From assembly GCA_964652155.1 (NCBI GenBank), contig CAZZBK010000097.1, forward strand, positions 1-22,855: a stretch of 22,855 nucleotides of DNA, read 5' to 3'. Position 1 is the stretch's first letter. Each line of letters opens with the position of its first letter. Below are positions 1 through 8,146 of this stretch, in pieces. The DNA is from CAZZBK01 sp964652155. GTDB lineage: Bacteria; Planctomycetota; Planctomycetia; Pirellulales; PNKZ01. Both the position numbers and the translations under genes were made by a program. A model generated the notes under the pieces. That model had not been told where the DNA came from. It searched no databases and worked only from the letters and a program-made list of their open reading frames with translations.

Positions 1-1
1 G

Positions 2-1372
2 CACCCCTTTGACAGCAGCAACGAGCCAGGCCAATACGACTTTTTTGGCAATCCAAACCAGACGTTCCTCACCAACTTCACGACGACAACGCTCGACATC
101 TCGCACGGCGACGCGGGTTTCAAGCCGGCCGACTGGCGACTGCGTGTCACCGGCATCGCCAACGAAAACTATCTGCACACGCGTGAGCTCGGCATCGTCA
201 CCAACAACGTGCTCGACGGCCGCAACCGCTATCGCAGCCATTACGCGCTGCAAGAGTACTTTGTCGAAACGAAGCTGGCCGACTTGAGTCCCGACTACGA
301 TTTCATGTCGTTACGGGTCGGGTCGCAACCGTTTCTGAGTGACTTTCGCGGATTCATTTTTGCCGACACGAACCGCGCCGTGCGTTTGTTCGGCACGCGG
401 TTGTCGAACCGCGATCAATTCAACGTCGCCTTTTTTGACCAGGCCGAGAAGGAAACCAACAGCACGCTCAACACGTTTCGTAGTCGCCAGCAGAAATTGC
501 TGATGGCGAATTACTTCCGGCAGGACTTTATCTTCCCGGGCTACACGACACAGTTCAGTTTTCATTACAACCGCGACGAGGCGACCTTTCAGTTCGACGA
601 AAATGGTTTTTTGGTGCGACCGGACGCGGCGGGTATCTTCCAACCGCATCAACTCAATACCTGCTACTTTGGCTGGGCCGGCGACGGTCACATCAACCGG
701 CTCAATATCAACCACGCCTACTATCACGTGTCGGGGACCGACTCGCTCAACCCGATGGCGGGCCAACCGCTCTCGATCAGCGCCGACATGGCCGCCATCG
801 AATTGTCCTATGATCGCGATTGGGTCCGCTTCAGCACGTCATTCTTCTACGCCTCGGGGCAGCATGACATCAACAGCCCGATTGGCCGGGGCTTCGACGC
901 GATCTTCGACAACCCCAATTTCGCCGGCGGACAATTCAGCTTCTGGCAGCGTCAGTCGATCAAGCTCAACGGCGTGAATCTGAAAAACCGCTTCAGCCTG
1001 GTTCCCCATCTGCGCTCGAGCAAAATCGAAGGGCAAGCCAACTACGTCAACCCAGGACTGGAGTTGCTCAACTTCGCAATGGATGTCGACGTCACGCCCA
1101 AGCTGCGCGTACTCGCCAACTGCAACCTCCTGTGGTTCGACTCGACCAATGTGCTCGAACAGTTCACGTTGCAAAGCGGCATTCGCCGACACATCGGGAC
1201 CGACCTGAGCCTGGGGGCTGAGTACCGCCCGCTGCTCAATAATAACGTAATCATCATCGGCGGTATCTCGGGCCTGGCGCCGGGACGCGGCTTCCACGAC
1301 CTCTACGACCCGCTCGTGGGCGTGGTGCCGACACTGTTTGCCAGCTTCATCGAGATCGCGCTGACGTACTGA
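2..1372 (+). CDS. Outer-membrane beta-barrel (porin-like) protein, 5' partial
   Basis: The reading frame is open from base 2 with no stop, so the gene starts upstream of the window; 456 residues are visible. The protein is made of short alternating polar/hydrophobic strands rich in Phe, Tyr, Asn and Gly, with no long hydrophobic helix, which is the look of an outer-membrane beta-barrel. The C-terminus FIEIALTY has hydrophobic residues at positions 1, 3, 5 and 7 counted from the end and an aromatic last residue, as in the outer-membrane beta-signal recognised by the BAM complex. There is no haem motif. I could not assign a family; MtrB/PioB, alginate-export and other porin families are possible relatives. 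It lies 23 bases before the decahaem-propeller gene. By analogy with porin-cytochrome pairs, it may be the outer-membrane sleeve or docking partner of that cytochrome (inference). Confidence 0.75.
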   Translation, partial: HPFDSSNEPGQYDFFGNPNQTFLTNFTTTTLDISHGDAGFKPADWRLRVTGIANENYLHTRELGIVTNNVLDGRNRYRSHYALQEYFVETKLADLSPDYDFMSLRVGSQPFLSDFRGFIFADTNRAVRLFGTRLSNRDQFNVAFFDQAEKETNSTLNTFRSRQQKLLMANYFRQDFIFPGYTTQFSFHYNRDEATFQFDENGFLVRPDAAGIFQPHQLNTCYFGWAGDGHINRLNINHAYYHVSGTDSLNPMAGQPLSISADMAAIELSYDRDWVRFSTSFFYASGQHDINSPIGRGFDAIFDNPNFAGGQFSFWQRQSIKLNGVNLKNRFSLVPHLRSSKIEGQANYVNPGLELLNFAMDVDVTPKLRVLANCNLLWFDSTNVLEQFTLQSGIRRHIGTDLSLGAEYRPLLNNNVIIIGGISGLAPGRGFHDLYDPLVGVVPTLFASFIEIALTY

Positions 1373-1381
1373 TCCATCGAC

Positions 1382-1386
1382 AAGGA
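1382..1386 (+). promoter_or_regulatory. Ribosome binding site of the decahaem-propeller gene
   Basis: AAGGA lies nine bases before the ATG at 1396 and supports that start over the in-frame ATG at 1441. This matters because the 1396 start gives the long, split signal peptide. Confidence 0.6.
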
Positions 1387-1395
1387 CGTGTCTGC

Positions 1396-4300
1396 ATGAA
1401 CGAGCAACGAACAAATCGATTGGGCCTTGCCTGGCTGGCGATGCTAACTCCCCTCGCCCGCTGGGAGCAGGGAGTGGGCGGCCTTGTCTTGTCGTTGCTG
1501 TGTTTGCTGACGAGCGTCACGCACGCCGCGCCACCCGTGCGGGTCGCGTCCCACGGCGCGCTGCACGATCCTGTGCTGCGTTCGACGGTTCCTCCGCCGG
1601 CTCCGCTGCCGCCCCCCGTGCATGGTGTGTCGAACGATCCTTTTCCATTTCCTGAAGCGTTCTCGGCGCTCGACTTGCTGCAGCAATCGACCGAGCAGGC
1701 CAATGTCAAGAGCTTCGGCTGCGTGCAATGCCACCAAGGGGTGCAAGACATGCACGGAAAAGACACCGTGCGACTCGGTTGCTGCGACTGTCACGGTGGC
1801 GATCCGACCGCCAGAACCAAAGAGTGCGCGCATGTCCTGCCGCGCTTTCCCAACGCCTGGTTGACCTCGGCCAACCCGGTCCGTTCGTACACGCTGCTCA
1901 ATCACGAGTCACCGGAGTTCATCCGCTTTGTCAACCCGGGCGACTTGCGGGTGGCGCACATTAGTTGCGGCGCGTGCCATGCCAAGGAGGTGCTGGCGGT
2001 CCGCAAGAGCATGATGACCCACGGCTGCATGCTGTGGGGCGCAGCCTTATATAACAACGGCAGCGTGCCCGACAAACACGCTCGATACGGCGAGAGCTAC
2101 AGCATGACCGGCGTGCCGCAGCGATTACAGACGATTCCGGCCCCCACCCCTGAACAAATCGCCACGAAAGGCATTCTCGCCTACCTCGATCCACTGCCTC
2201 GCTTTGAAGTCTCGCAGCCAGGCAACATCCTGCGCATCTTTGAACGCGGTGGACGTTTTCGACCTGAGACCGGCATCGTCGAACCGCTCGAGCCCCCGGG
2301 TCGGCCTCGAGCGCGTTTGAGCAATCGAGGGCTGGGGGCCGACAATCGAACCGACCCCGTGATGATCGGCCTGCAAAAGACTCGACTGCTCGACCCCACG
2401 TTGAACTTCATGGGCACGAACGATCATCCCGGCGACTACCGCAGCAGCGGTTGCACCGCCTGTCACGTCGTTTATGCCAACGATCGATCAAGTGTCCACT
2501 CGGGCCCCTACAGCAAGTTTGGCCACCAAGGCCTGAGCTTCGACCGTGACCCGACGATCCCCAAACACGAGAGCGGCCACCCGATCGCGCATCGCTTTGC
2601 ACCGGGCAACGCGATCCCCACGAGCCAGTGTATCGTCTGTCACATCCATCCCGGCACAAACGTGATGAACAGCTACATCGGCTACATGTGGTGGGATGAA
2701 GAGACCGACGGCGAACTCATGTACCCGCAACGACAAAAATATCCAACATCGGAAGAACTGACCCAGGCACAAATGTCGAATCCGGACGAAACGTCGGCCA
2801 AGGGCCTGTGGTCCGATCCGACGTTCTTGGAAAACCTCACCGATCTGAACACACAAACACGCCATACGCAGTTCGCTGACTTTCACGGGCACGGTTGGGC
2901 GTTCCGGGCCGTCTTCAAGCGTGATCGTGCTGGCCAACTGCTCGACCATCGCGGCGAGACCGTCGAGGAAGCCACGAACGAATCGCTCCGCAAGGCCGTC
3001 AAGCTCCCCGAAGAACTCAAGGAGCAACATCGCCAAAGTTCGCTCAAGCACCCAACGCCCGATCGCGACAAGACGCCCGTGCATTTGCTCGACATCCACA
3101 TGGAGAAGGGGATGCACTGCATTGACTGTCACTTCTCGCAAGACGTGCATGGCAACACGAACCTGTACAGCGAGGTCCGCGCCGCGATCGAGATTCAGTG
3201 CATCGACTGCCACGGCACGATGGACAAGCGCGCCACGCTCGTCACCAGCGGACCGGCCAGCGACACCTCGTCGCCCCAAGGGGGACGCGACTTGTCGACC
3301 CTGCGGGCCTATGGTGGCCGACCGCGCTTCGAGCGCCGCGGCGACAAAATCTATCAGAACTCGATGGTCGAGCCCGACCTGCAATGGGAGTTGGTCCAGA
3401 CGGTCGACACGATCGACCCCGACAACGACCACTACAATGTCCTTTCTCACTTTGCCAAGACGATCCGTCGCGATGCCGATGGTGCGTTGACCTGGGGCGG
3501 GAAGCCGAGCGAAGGACAATGCGCGCACCAGAACCAGTCGATGAGTTGCATCGCCTGCCATAGCGCGTGGAACCCAAGTTGCTTTGGATGTCACTTGCCG
3601 CAGAAGGCGAACAAGAAGATGCCCAGCTTGCACAACGAGGGGGACGTCAGCCGCAACTACACGTCCTACAACTTCCAGACACTCCGCGACGACGTGTATA
3701 TGCTGGCGCGCGACGGAGACGTCACGAAGAACCGCATCGGGCCGGCCCGCTCCTCGTGCGCCATCCATGTCGGTTCGTACAACCAGAACCGCGAGTCGAT
3801 TTACGTCCAGCAGCAGACGATCTCGGCCGACGGCCTGAGCGGCATCGCCTTCAGCACCAACGTGCCGCACACAGTCCGCGGCGGCAACACGTCGCCGCAC
3901 ACGCGCGAGAGCCTGGCCAACTATCGTCCCGGGACGAACGAGACCAAGATGTGCTCTGACTGTCACCTCTCCAATCGCGACGACAACAACGCGATTATGG
4001 CTCAACTTTTCATGCAAGGAACGAACTACGTCAACTTCATGGGCCGGTACTGCTACGTGGCCGCCGAACATGAAGGTCTCAACGCCGTGACGGTCACCGA
4101 GCAAGCCGAGCCACAAGCCGTCATCGGCTCGACGCTGCATCATCTGGCCTATCCCGACGACTATGCCAAGCATGTCGCGCGCGGCGGGCGGCTCGAACAC
4201 GGTCACCATCACCCGGGCAAAGATATTGGCGACCTCGTGACTCATCCGCTGCGAAAACCGGAGGTCCTGAGCGTGCAGGCCCGCGGCGAGTATCTCTACG

Positions 4301-5427
4301 CCGCCTGTGGCACGGGTGGCTTGCGGGTGTTCGACATTGCGTTCATCGACGACAAAGCTTTCTCGGAGCGAATCACGACCGCGCCGGTCTCACCGCTCGG
4401 TCAGCGGTTTTATGTCCCCACGCAGTATGCGACCTGCGTCGCCGCGCCAACCACGATCGCCCCGGACCCCACGCGCAAGCAAAAACCCGAGAACAAAGAG
4501 CCCGCCGTCAACGGAGTGTACGCCTATCTGTACGTCACCGACCTGTACGAGGGTTTGATCCTGGTTGGAGCCGGCACGCTGCTCGATGGCAACCCGTTGA
4601 ACAACTTCCTTGAGCGGGCGGTGACATTCAACCCCAACGGGCTGTTGTGCGGCGCGCGAAGCGTGACGATCGTGGGCACGTATGCCTATGTCTGTTGCGA
4701 CGCGGGCTTGGTGGTCATTTCGCTCGCCGACCCCAAACAACCCATCGTAATGTCGGTCATCGGACCCGACGTGCTCGTCGAGCCCCGCGTGGTGCAAGTG
4801 CAGTTCCGCTACGCCTTCGTGTGCGATCGTGAAGGTTTGAAAGTACTCGACGTGATCGATCTTGCCCAACCGAAACACAAAGCCACGCTGCCGCTTGCTG
4901 ACGCCCGCAACGTGTATGTCGCGCGGACCTATGCCTACGTTGCGGGCGGAGCCGAGGGGCTCGCGATCGTCGACGTCACGAATCCTGAACAGCCGCGACT
5001 CGATCAGATTTTCGATGCCGACGGGTGTATCAACGATCTCTGCGACGTCAAGCTGGGCATCACCTACACCAGCGAGTTCGCCTACCTGGCCGACGGTTGC
5101 AACGGCCTGCGGGTCGTGCAGCTCACGTCTCCCGACACACCGGGCAACGCCGGCTTCAGTCCGCGACCCACGCCACGGTTGATCGCACACTACCCCATGC
5201 ATCACGGGGGCCGAGCGCGTGCGATCTCCGAAGGGGTCGACCGCGATCGGGCCATCGACGAGTCAGGGAACCAAATCGCCGTGTTTGGTCGTGTCGGCGC
5301 GCGGCCACTCAGCCTCGCCGAGCAACAGCGAATGTATCTGTTCCGGGGTCAGACCTGGAAACCGAGCGACAATCCGTTCGATCCGATGTACCGCACCTCG
5401 CAGGAGTTGCCCTCGCTGAGCAAGTAA
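1396..5427 (+). CDS. Secreted decahaem cytochrome c fused to LVIVD beta-propeller
   Basis: This 1343-residue protein has ten CXXCH motifs, at residues 109, 129, 191, 353, 412, 575, 602, 718, 729 and 853. Seven propeller-like repeats of the LVIVD type follow, each with an aromatic-AYV phrase, then GL and a V-D strand, starting near residues 885, 966, 1042, 1096, 1139, 1179 and 1228. A His-rich turn, HGHHHPG (935-941), lies in the roughly 80-residue spacer between repeats 1 and 2. One Cys-Ala-Ile-His (about residue 790) looks like a degenerate haem site. The start ATG has AAGGA nine bases upstream (1382-1386). The signal peptide is unusual: a charged stretch (PLARWEQ) splits two hydrophobic parts before the THA-AP cleavage site near residue 45. 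The neighbours (barrel protein upstream, b-type cytochrome downstream) suggest a terminal or cell-surface electron carrier. The heme count and propeller are seen; the electron-transfer direction and partner are inferred. Confidence 0.9.
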   Translation: MNEQRTNRLGLAWLAMLTPLARWEQGVGGLVLSLLCLLTSVTHAAPPVRVASHGALHDPVLRSTVPPPAPLPPPVHGVSNDPFPFPEAFSALDLLQQSTEQANVKSFGCVQCHQGVQDMHGKDTVRLGCCDCHGGDPTARTKECAHVLPRFPNAWLTSANPVRSYTLLNHESPEFIRFVNPGDLRVAHISCGACHAKEVLAVRKSMMTHGCMLWGAALYNNGSVPDKHARYGESYSMTGVPQRLQTIPAPTPEQIATKGILAYLDPLPRFEVSQPGNILRIFERGGRFRPETGIVEPLEPPGRPRARLSNRGLGADNRTDPVMIGLQKTRLLDPTLNFMGTNDHPGDYRSSGCTACHVVYANDRSSVHSGPYSKFGHQGLSFDRDPTIPKHESGHPIAHRFAPGNAIPTSQCIVCHIHPGTNVMNSYIGYMWWDEETDGELMYPQRQKYPTSEELTQAQMSNPDETSAKGLWSDPTFLENLTDLNTQTRHTQFADFHGHGWAFRAVFKRDRAGQLLDHRGETVEEATNESLRKAVKLPEELKEQHRQSSLKHPTPDRDKTPVHLLDIHMEKGMHCIDCHFSQDVHGNTNLYSEVRAAIEIQCIDCHGTMDKRATLVTSGPASDTSSPQGGRDLSTLRAYGGRPRFERRGDKIYQNSMVEPDLQWELVQTVDTIDPDNDHYNVLSHFAKTIRRDADGALTWGGKPSEGQCAHQNQSMSCIACHSAWNPSCFGCHLPQKANKKMPSLHNEGDVSRNYTSYNFQTLRDDVYMLARDGDVTKNRIGPARSSCAIHVGSYNQNRESIYVQQQTISADGLSGIAFSTNVPHTVRGGNTSPHTRESLANYRPGTNETKMCSDCHLSNRDDNNAIMAQLFMQGTNYVNFMGRYCYVAAEHEGLNAVTVTEQAEPQAVIGSTLHHLAYPDDYAKHVARGGRLEHGHHHPGKDIGDLVTHPLRKPEVLSVQARGEYLYAACGTGGLRVFDIAFIDDKAFSERITTAPVSPLGQRFYVPTQYATCVAAPTTIAPDPTRKQKPENKEPAVNGVYAYLYVTDLYEGLILVGAGTLLDGNPLNNFLERAVTFNPNGLLCGARSVTIVGTYAYVCCDAGLVVISLADPKQPIVMSVIGPDVLVEPRVVQVQFRYAFVCDREGLKVLDVIDLAQPKHKATLPLADARNVYVARTYAYVAGGAEGLAIVDVTNPEQPRLDQIFDADGCINDLCDVKLGITYTSEFAYLADGCNGLRVVQLTSPDTPGNAGFSPRPTPRLIAHYPMHHGGRARAISEGVDRDRAIDESGNQIAVFGRVGARPLSLAEQQRMYLFRGQTWKPSDNPFDPMYRTSQELPSLSK
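1441..1482 (+). repeat. Possible REP-like repeat inserted in frame in a signal peptide
   Basis: This 42-base segment codes for 14 residues (MLTPLARWEQGVGG). It contains a perfect inverted repeat, ACTCCC (1447-1452) and GGGAGT (1470-1475), around a GC-rich centre. It interrupts an otherwise normal signal peptide: joining the codons on either side gives a basic N-region, one uninterrupted hydrophobic core and a THA cleavage site. The C/G-rich palindromic composition resembles dispersed REP-type elements of GC-rich bacteria. Its identity as a repeat is inference, because no second copy is present in the window. Confidence 0.4.
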
Positions 5428-5444
5428 CGTTGATCGCCACACAC

Positions 5445-5470
5445 GACGAGGCGGAATTGACATTCTCGTC
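5445..5470 (+). repeat. Inverted repeat between decahaem and cytochrome b genes
   Basis: GACGAG (5445-5450) and CTCGTC (5465-5470) are exact complements separated by 14 bases, in the 56-base gap between two co-oriented genes. There is no following T run, so it is not a canonical terminator. It could be a weak mRNA hairpin affecting relative expression, or chance. Confidence 0.25.
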
Positions 5471-5483
5471 CGCACACGCTTAG

Positions 5484-6497
5484 ATGGTGCCCATCCATTC
5501 GCCGTTTCGTTGCGAGGCCCTCGTCGTGCTCTTGGGTGGCAAGCACTTTGCGTTGCATCGTCGTTGGTGCGTGTTCGCGGTCGTTGCGGCCCTCGCGGCA
5601 GTGGGGTGGTACGTGTTCGTCGGCCTGACGAGTCCGCGCTGGCCCGGCGGCGGGTCGGCCACGGGGCTCGTCTTTGGCATCAGCGGCGGCCTGATTATTC
5701 TCTTCGAGTTCCTGCTCTGGCCGCGAAAAAAAGTCCGCTCCTGGCGCATCGGCCGGGCACAAACCTGGCTGCGGGCCCACATCTGGCTCGGACTGCTCAG
5801 CGTGCCGCTGATCGTGCTGCACGGGGGCGTGCCCGGCAGCCCCTTGGGCATCGCCCTGCTGTTGCTGTTTTTGTCCGTCATCGCCAGCGGCGTCGCGGGA
5901 CTCGTGTTGCAACAGTATCTTCCAAGCCTGATGCTCGAACAGGTCAGCTTCGAGACCATCTACTCACAGATCAGCTCCGTCGCGCGGCAGGAATGCCTGC
6001 GCGCCGAGGAGTTGATCGTCGCCCTATGCGGGGCCGACCCGAAACGTCGCATCGAGCCGCTGCATAGCAAGGCCGTGGTCGATGAGGCGCCGCCGCAATA
6101 CGTGGCGATCGGCGCCATTCGCAACACCGGTCACATCCGGGGCAAGGTGTTGCAGCCGCAGTATGTCGGCGAGGTCGTGCTCCAGTCCGTGGCGCTCCGC
6201 GAGCGATTCTACGACCAGATCGCGCCCTACCTATTGCACGGCGCGCGAGGTGGCTCGCCCCTCTCACGCGCGACCGCCGCCGAACAGTTGTTCATGCTAT
6301 TGCGCGGCGAGGTCGATCCCGCAGCGCATGGCGCGATCGACACGCTCGCCACCCTCTGCCAGCAACGCCGTCAATGGGACACACAAGAGCGCATCCACTT
6401 TTGGCTTTACAGTTGGCTGTGGGTCCACGTGCCGCTCTCGGCCGCGCTGGTGCTGTTGATGTTTGTGCATATTTATTACGTGCTGCAGTACGGATAA
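5484..6497 (+). CDS. Inner-membrane dihaem b-type cytochrome
   Basis: This 337-residue integral membrane protein has about five transmembrane helices, near residues 29-48, 60-79, 98-115, 120-142 and 308-333. Helix 3 has H99 and H113, and helix 5 has H315 and H329. Each pair is spaced HX13H, the classic arrangement by which two helices hold two stacked b haems across a membrane. Basic residues before helix 1 and between helices 2 and 3 (RKKVRSWRIGR) place the N-terminus in the cytoplasm. By that topology the roughly 160-residue segment between helices 4 and 5 is also cytoplasmic. There is no FAD/NAD domain, unlike ferric reductases, and no CXXCH. A TAG lies directly before the ATG, so no longer start exists in this frame. 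Only three bases separate it from the next cytochrome gene, suggesting a b/c membrane complex, perhaps quinol-linked (inference). The exact family is not recognised. Confidence 0.8.
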   Translation: MVPIHSPFRCEALVVLLGGKHFALHRRWCVFAVVAALAAVGWYVFVGLTSPRWPGGGSATGLVFGISGGLIILFEFLLWPRKKVRSWRIGRAQTWLRAHIWLGLLSVPLIVLHGGVPGSPLGIALLLLFLSVIASGVAGLVLQQYLPSLMLEQVSFETIYSQISSVARQECLRAEELIVALCGADPKRRIEPLHSKAVVDEAPPQYVAIGAIRNTGHIRGKVLQPQYVGEVVLQSVALRERFYDQIAPYLLHGARGGSPLSRATAAEQLFMLLRGEVDPAAHGAIDTLATLCQQRRQWDTQERIHFWLYSWLWVHVPLSAALVLLMFVHIYYVLQYG

Positions 6498-6500
6498 CTC

Positions 6501-8096
6501 ATGGCTTCGCCGCCGACAGGCAAACAACGCGCCGCCCGCATCTCGCTGGACTATTACCGGCGCGGCGATCGTTTTGCGCGCGGCAAGCTGTGGCTGTCGC
6601 TGCTCGTCGGTGGTGCGGCGCTGGCCTGGGCGGCGTGGGGCTTGTCGCACGGCGCGACACAACACTCGCCCGGCCCCTTGGCCGCGGTCCATGCCTCCTG
6701 GGAAGCCAATTGCCAAGCCTGTCATACGCCGCTGGTGGCCTTGCGCAGCGACGCTTGGCAGCTCACGGCCGACGCGCGGAATCAGATCGACGCCAAGTGC
6801 CAGAAATGCCACCGCACGACCGAGCACCATGCCACGCAGCTCACAAGCGAGATCGCCCAGTGCAGTGCGTGTCACCATGAGCACCAGGGGCGCACCGCGC
6901 GGCTCAATCGCATGGCCGATCAAACTTGCGTCGCCTGTCATGCCGACTTGCCCCGGCACACAACCAAGCCCGAGACGCTGCTCACGAGCGGGTCGTTTAA
7001 CAACGCCCAGGTCACGCGCTTCACGGCCGACAGCCACCCTGAGTTTCGCAGCGTGCAGCGCGACCCTGGGCAGTTGAAGTTTTCGCACCGGCGGCATTTG
7101 GCTCCCGGCTTGAATTGGGGAGCCCAGGACCGCAGCAAACCACTGCGGCTTGCGGATCTGCCCTCGGGCGAGCGCGACCGCTACCGTACTCCCGGCGGCC
7201 GTGATGACGACGTCATCCAGTTGAACTGTAGCGCCTGCCATCAGTTGGCCAGCCCCACTCCACGGCGCGCGGGATTCGAGGGCCTCACCAACCCACTGGC
7301 CAGCAAGCGCTCGGCGGGGGCTTACATGGCCCCGGTGTCGTTTAATCAACACTGCCGCGCGTGCCATCCGTTGAATTTTTCTCCGGCCACGGGCACTCCG
7401 GCCGACGCGAGTACCGCGATCGAGCACGCGCTCCCGCCCGATAAACTCTTGGCGCAACTGGAGAGCACGCTGGCCAAGCGGTTTCTCGACAACCACCCCA
7501 CGCTTGACGAGCGAAGTGCGGCGAGCGTGCGTGAGATTCCCGGCAAGCCGCCTCGGGTAACTCGCGCCGACGCCACGAGTTTTATCGCCACGCAGCTCGC
7601 CTCGGCCGAGACCTTCCTGCGCGGCCGTTGCATCCAGTGCCATCAACTCGACGACGTGCCGACGCGCGCTCGGGTTGCGGCCGTCCAAGTGCCGCGGCGT
7701 TGGTATCAACACGCCCGATTCGATCACGCCGCGCACCGCGCCTCGCGCTGCGAGGAGTGTCACGTCGCGCCCGGCGAGGCCGCGGCAAACTATCTGGCCA
7801 GCGGCTGGAAGCCAGGCGAACGCGAGCCCGCACTCGATCACCACGACCTACTCATTCCGCAGCGGAGTGTCTGCCTGCGATGCCACAACGATCGCCCCCC
7901 CGAAGGGCTCCGCGGCTCTGCGCGGTTCGATTGTGTCGAATGTCACGATTATCATGGCGGAGACCACGGCACGCAGCGTCCGCCGCTGGAAATCAAGCGT
8001 GCGCAGCTCGACGAGCCCGCCCTGCATGACTGGTACGAACGTTTGACGAGGACGCCCTGGGAGCGGACCGAACTCGCACCGCTCGTCGGCCGATAG
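6501..8096 (+). CDS. Membrane-anchored decahaem cytochrome c
   Basis: This 531-residue protein has a basic N-terminus, one hydrophobic helix (about residues 29-49) that probably remains as an anchor, and a periplasmic part with ten CXXCH motifs at residues 71, 100, 121, 143, 243, 285, 377, 417, 458 and 478. The first four lie within about 77 residues, like a cytochrome c7/doubled-CXXCH module. Phrases such as FSHRRH (194-199) and FDHAAH (407-412) resemble the F-x-H-x-x-H distal histidine ligands of class III multihaem cytochromes. It starts three bases after the cytochrome b gene. The pair looks like a split version of inner-membrane b/c oxidoreductases in which a b-haem subunit hands electrons to a periplasmic multihaem chain (inference). 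I see no catalytic-site signature such as the CXXCK of NrfA, so an electron-relay role is likelier than a known reductase. Confidence 0.88.
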   Translation: MASPPTGKQRAARISLDYYRRGDRFARGKLWLSLLVGGAALAWAAWGLSHGATQHSPGPLAAVHASWEANCQACHTPLVALRSDAWQLTADARNQIDAKCQKCHRTTEHHATQLTSEIAQCSACHHEHQGRTARLNRMADQTCVACHADLPRHTTKPETLLTSGSFNNAQVTRFTADSHPEFRSVQRDPGQLKFSHRRHLAPGLNWGAQDRSKPLRLADLPSGERDRYRTPGGRDDDVIQLNCSACHQLASPTPRRAGFEGLTNPLASKRSAGAYMAPVSFNQHCRACHPLNFSPATGTPADASTAIEHALPPDKLLAQLESTLAKRFLDNHPTLDERSAASVREIPGKPPRVTRADATSFIATQLASAETFLRGRCIQCHQLDDVPTRARVAAVQVPRRWYQHARFDHAAHRASRCEECHVAPGEAAANYLASGWKPGEREPALDHHDLLIPQRSVCLRCHNDRPPEGLRGSARFDCVECHDYHGGDHGTQRPPLEIKRAQLDEPALHDWYERLTRTPWERTELAPLVGR

Positions 8097-8146
8097 GAAA
8101 CACAAGGACGGACAACGACCAGACTTTAGGGGCATTCGAGGTTCAC

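Noticed and set aside
2488..4245. 585-codon open frame on the minus strand inside the decahaem-propeller gene
   Set aside because: It lies fully antisense to a gene with ten CXXCH motifs. Its composition (rich in Val, Arg, Ala and Asp, no recognisable domain) is that of a GC-rich shadow frame.
6297..7844. 515-codon open frame on the minus strand across the cytochrome b and decahaem genes
   Set aside because: It overlaps two well-supported genes and has no domain or ribosome binding site; it is a codon-bias shadow.
6501..8096. Reading the anchored decahaem cytochrome as a nitrite or hydroxylamine-type enzyme
   Set aside because: No CXXCK site and no hydroxylamine-oxidoreductase-type crosslink tyrosine context could be identified; a relay role fits better.
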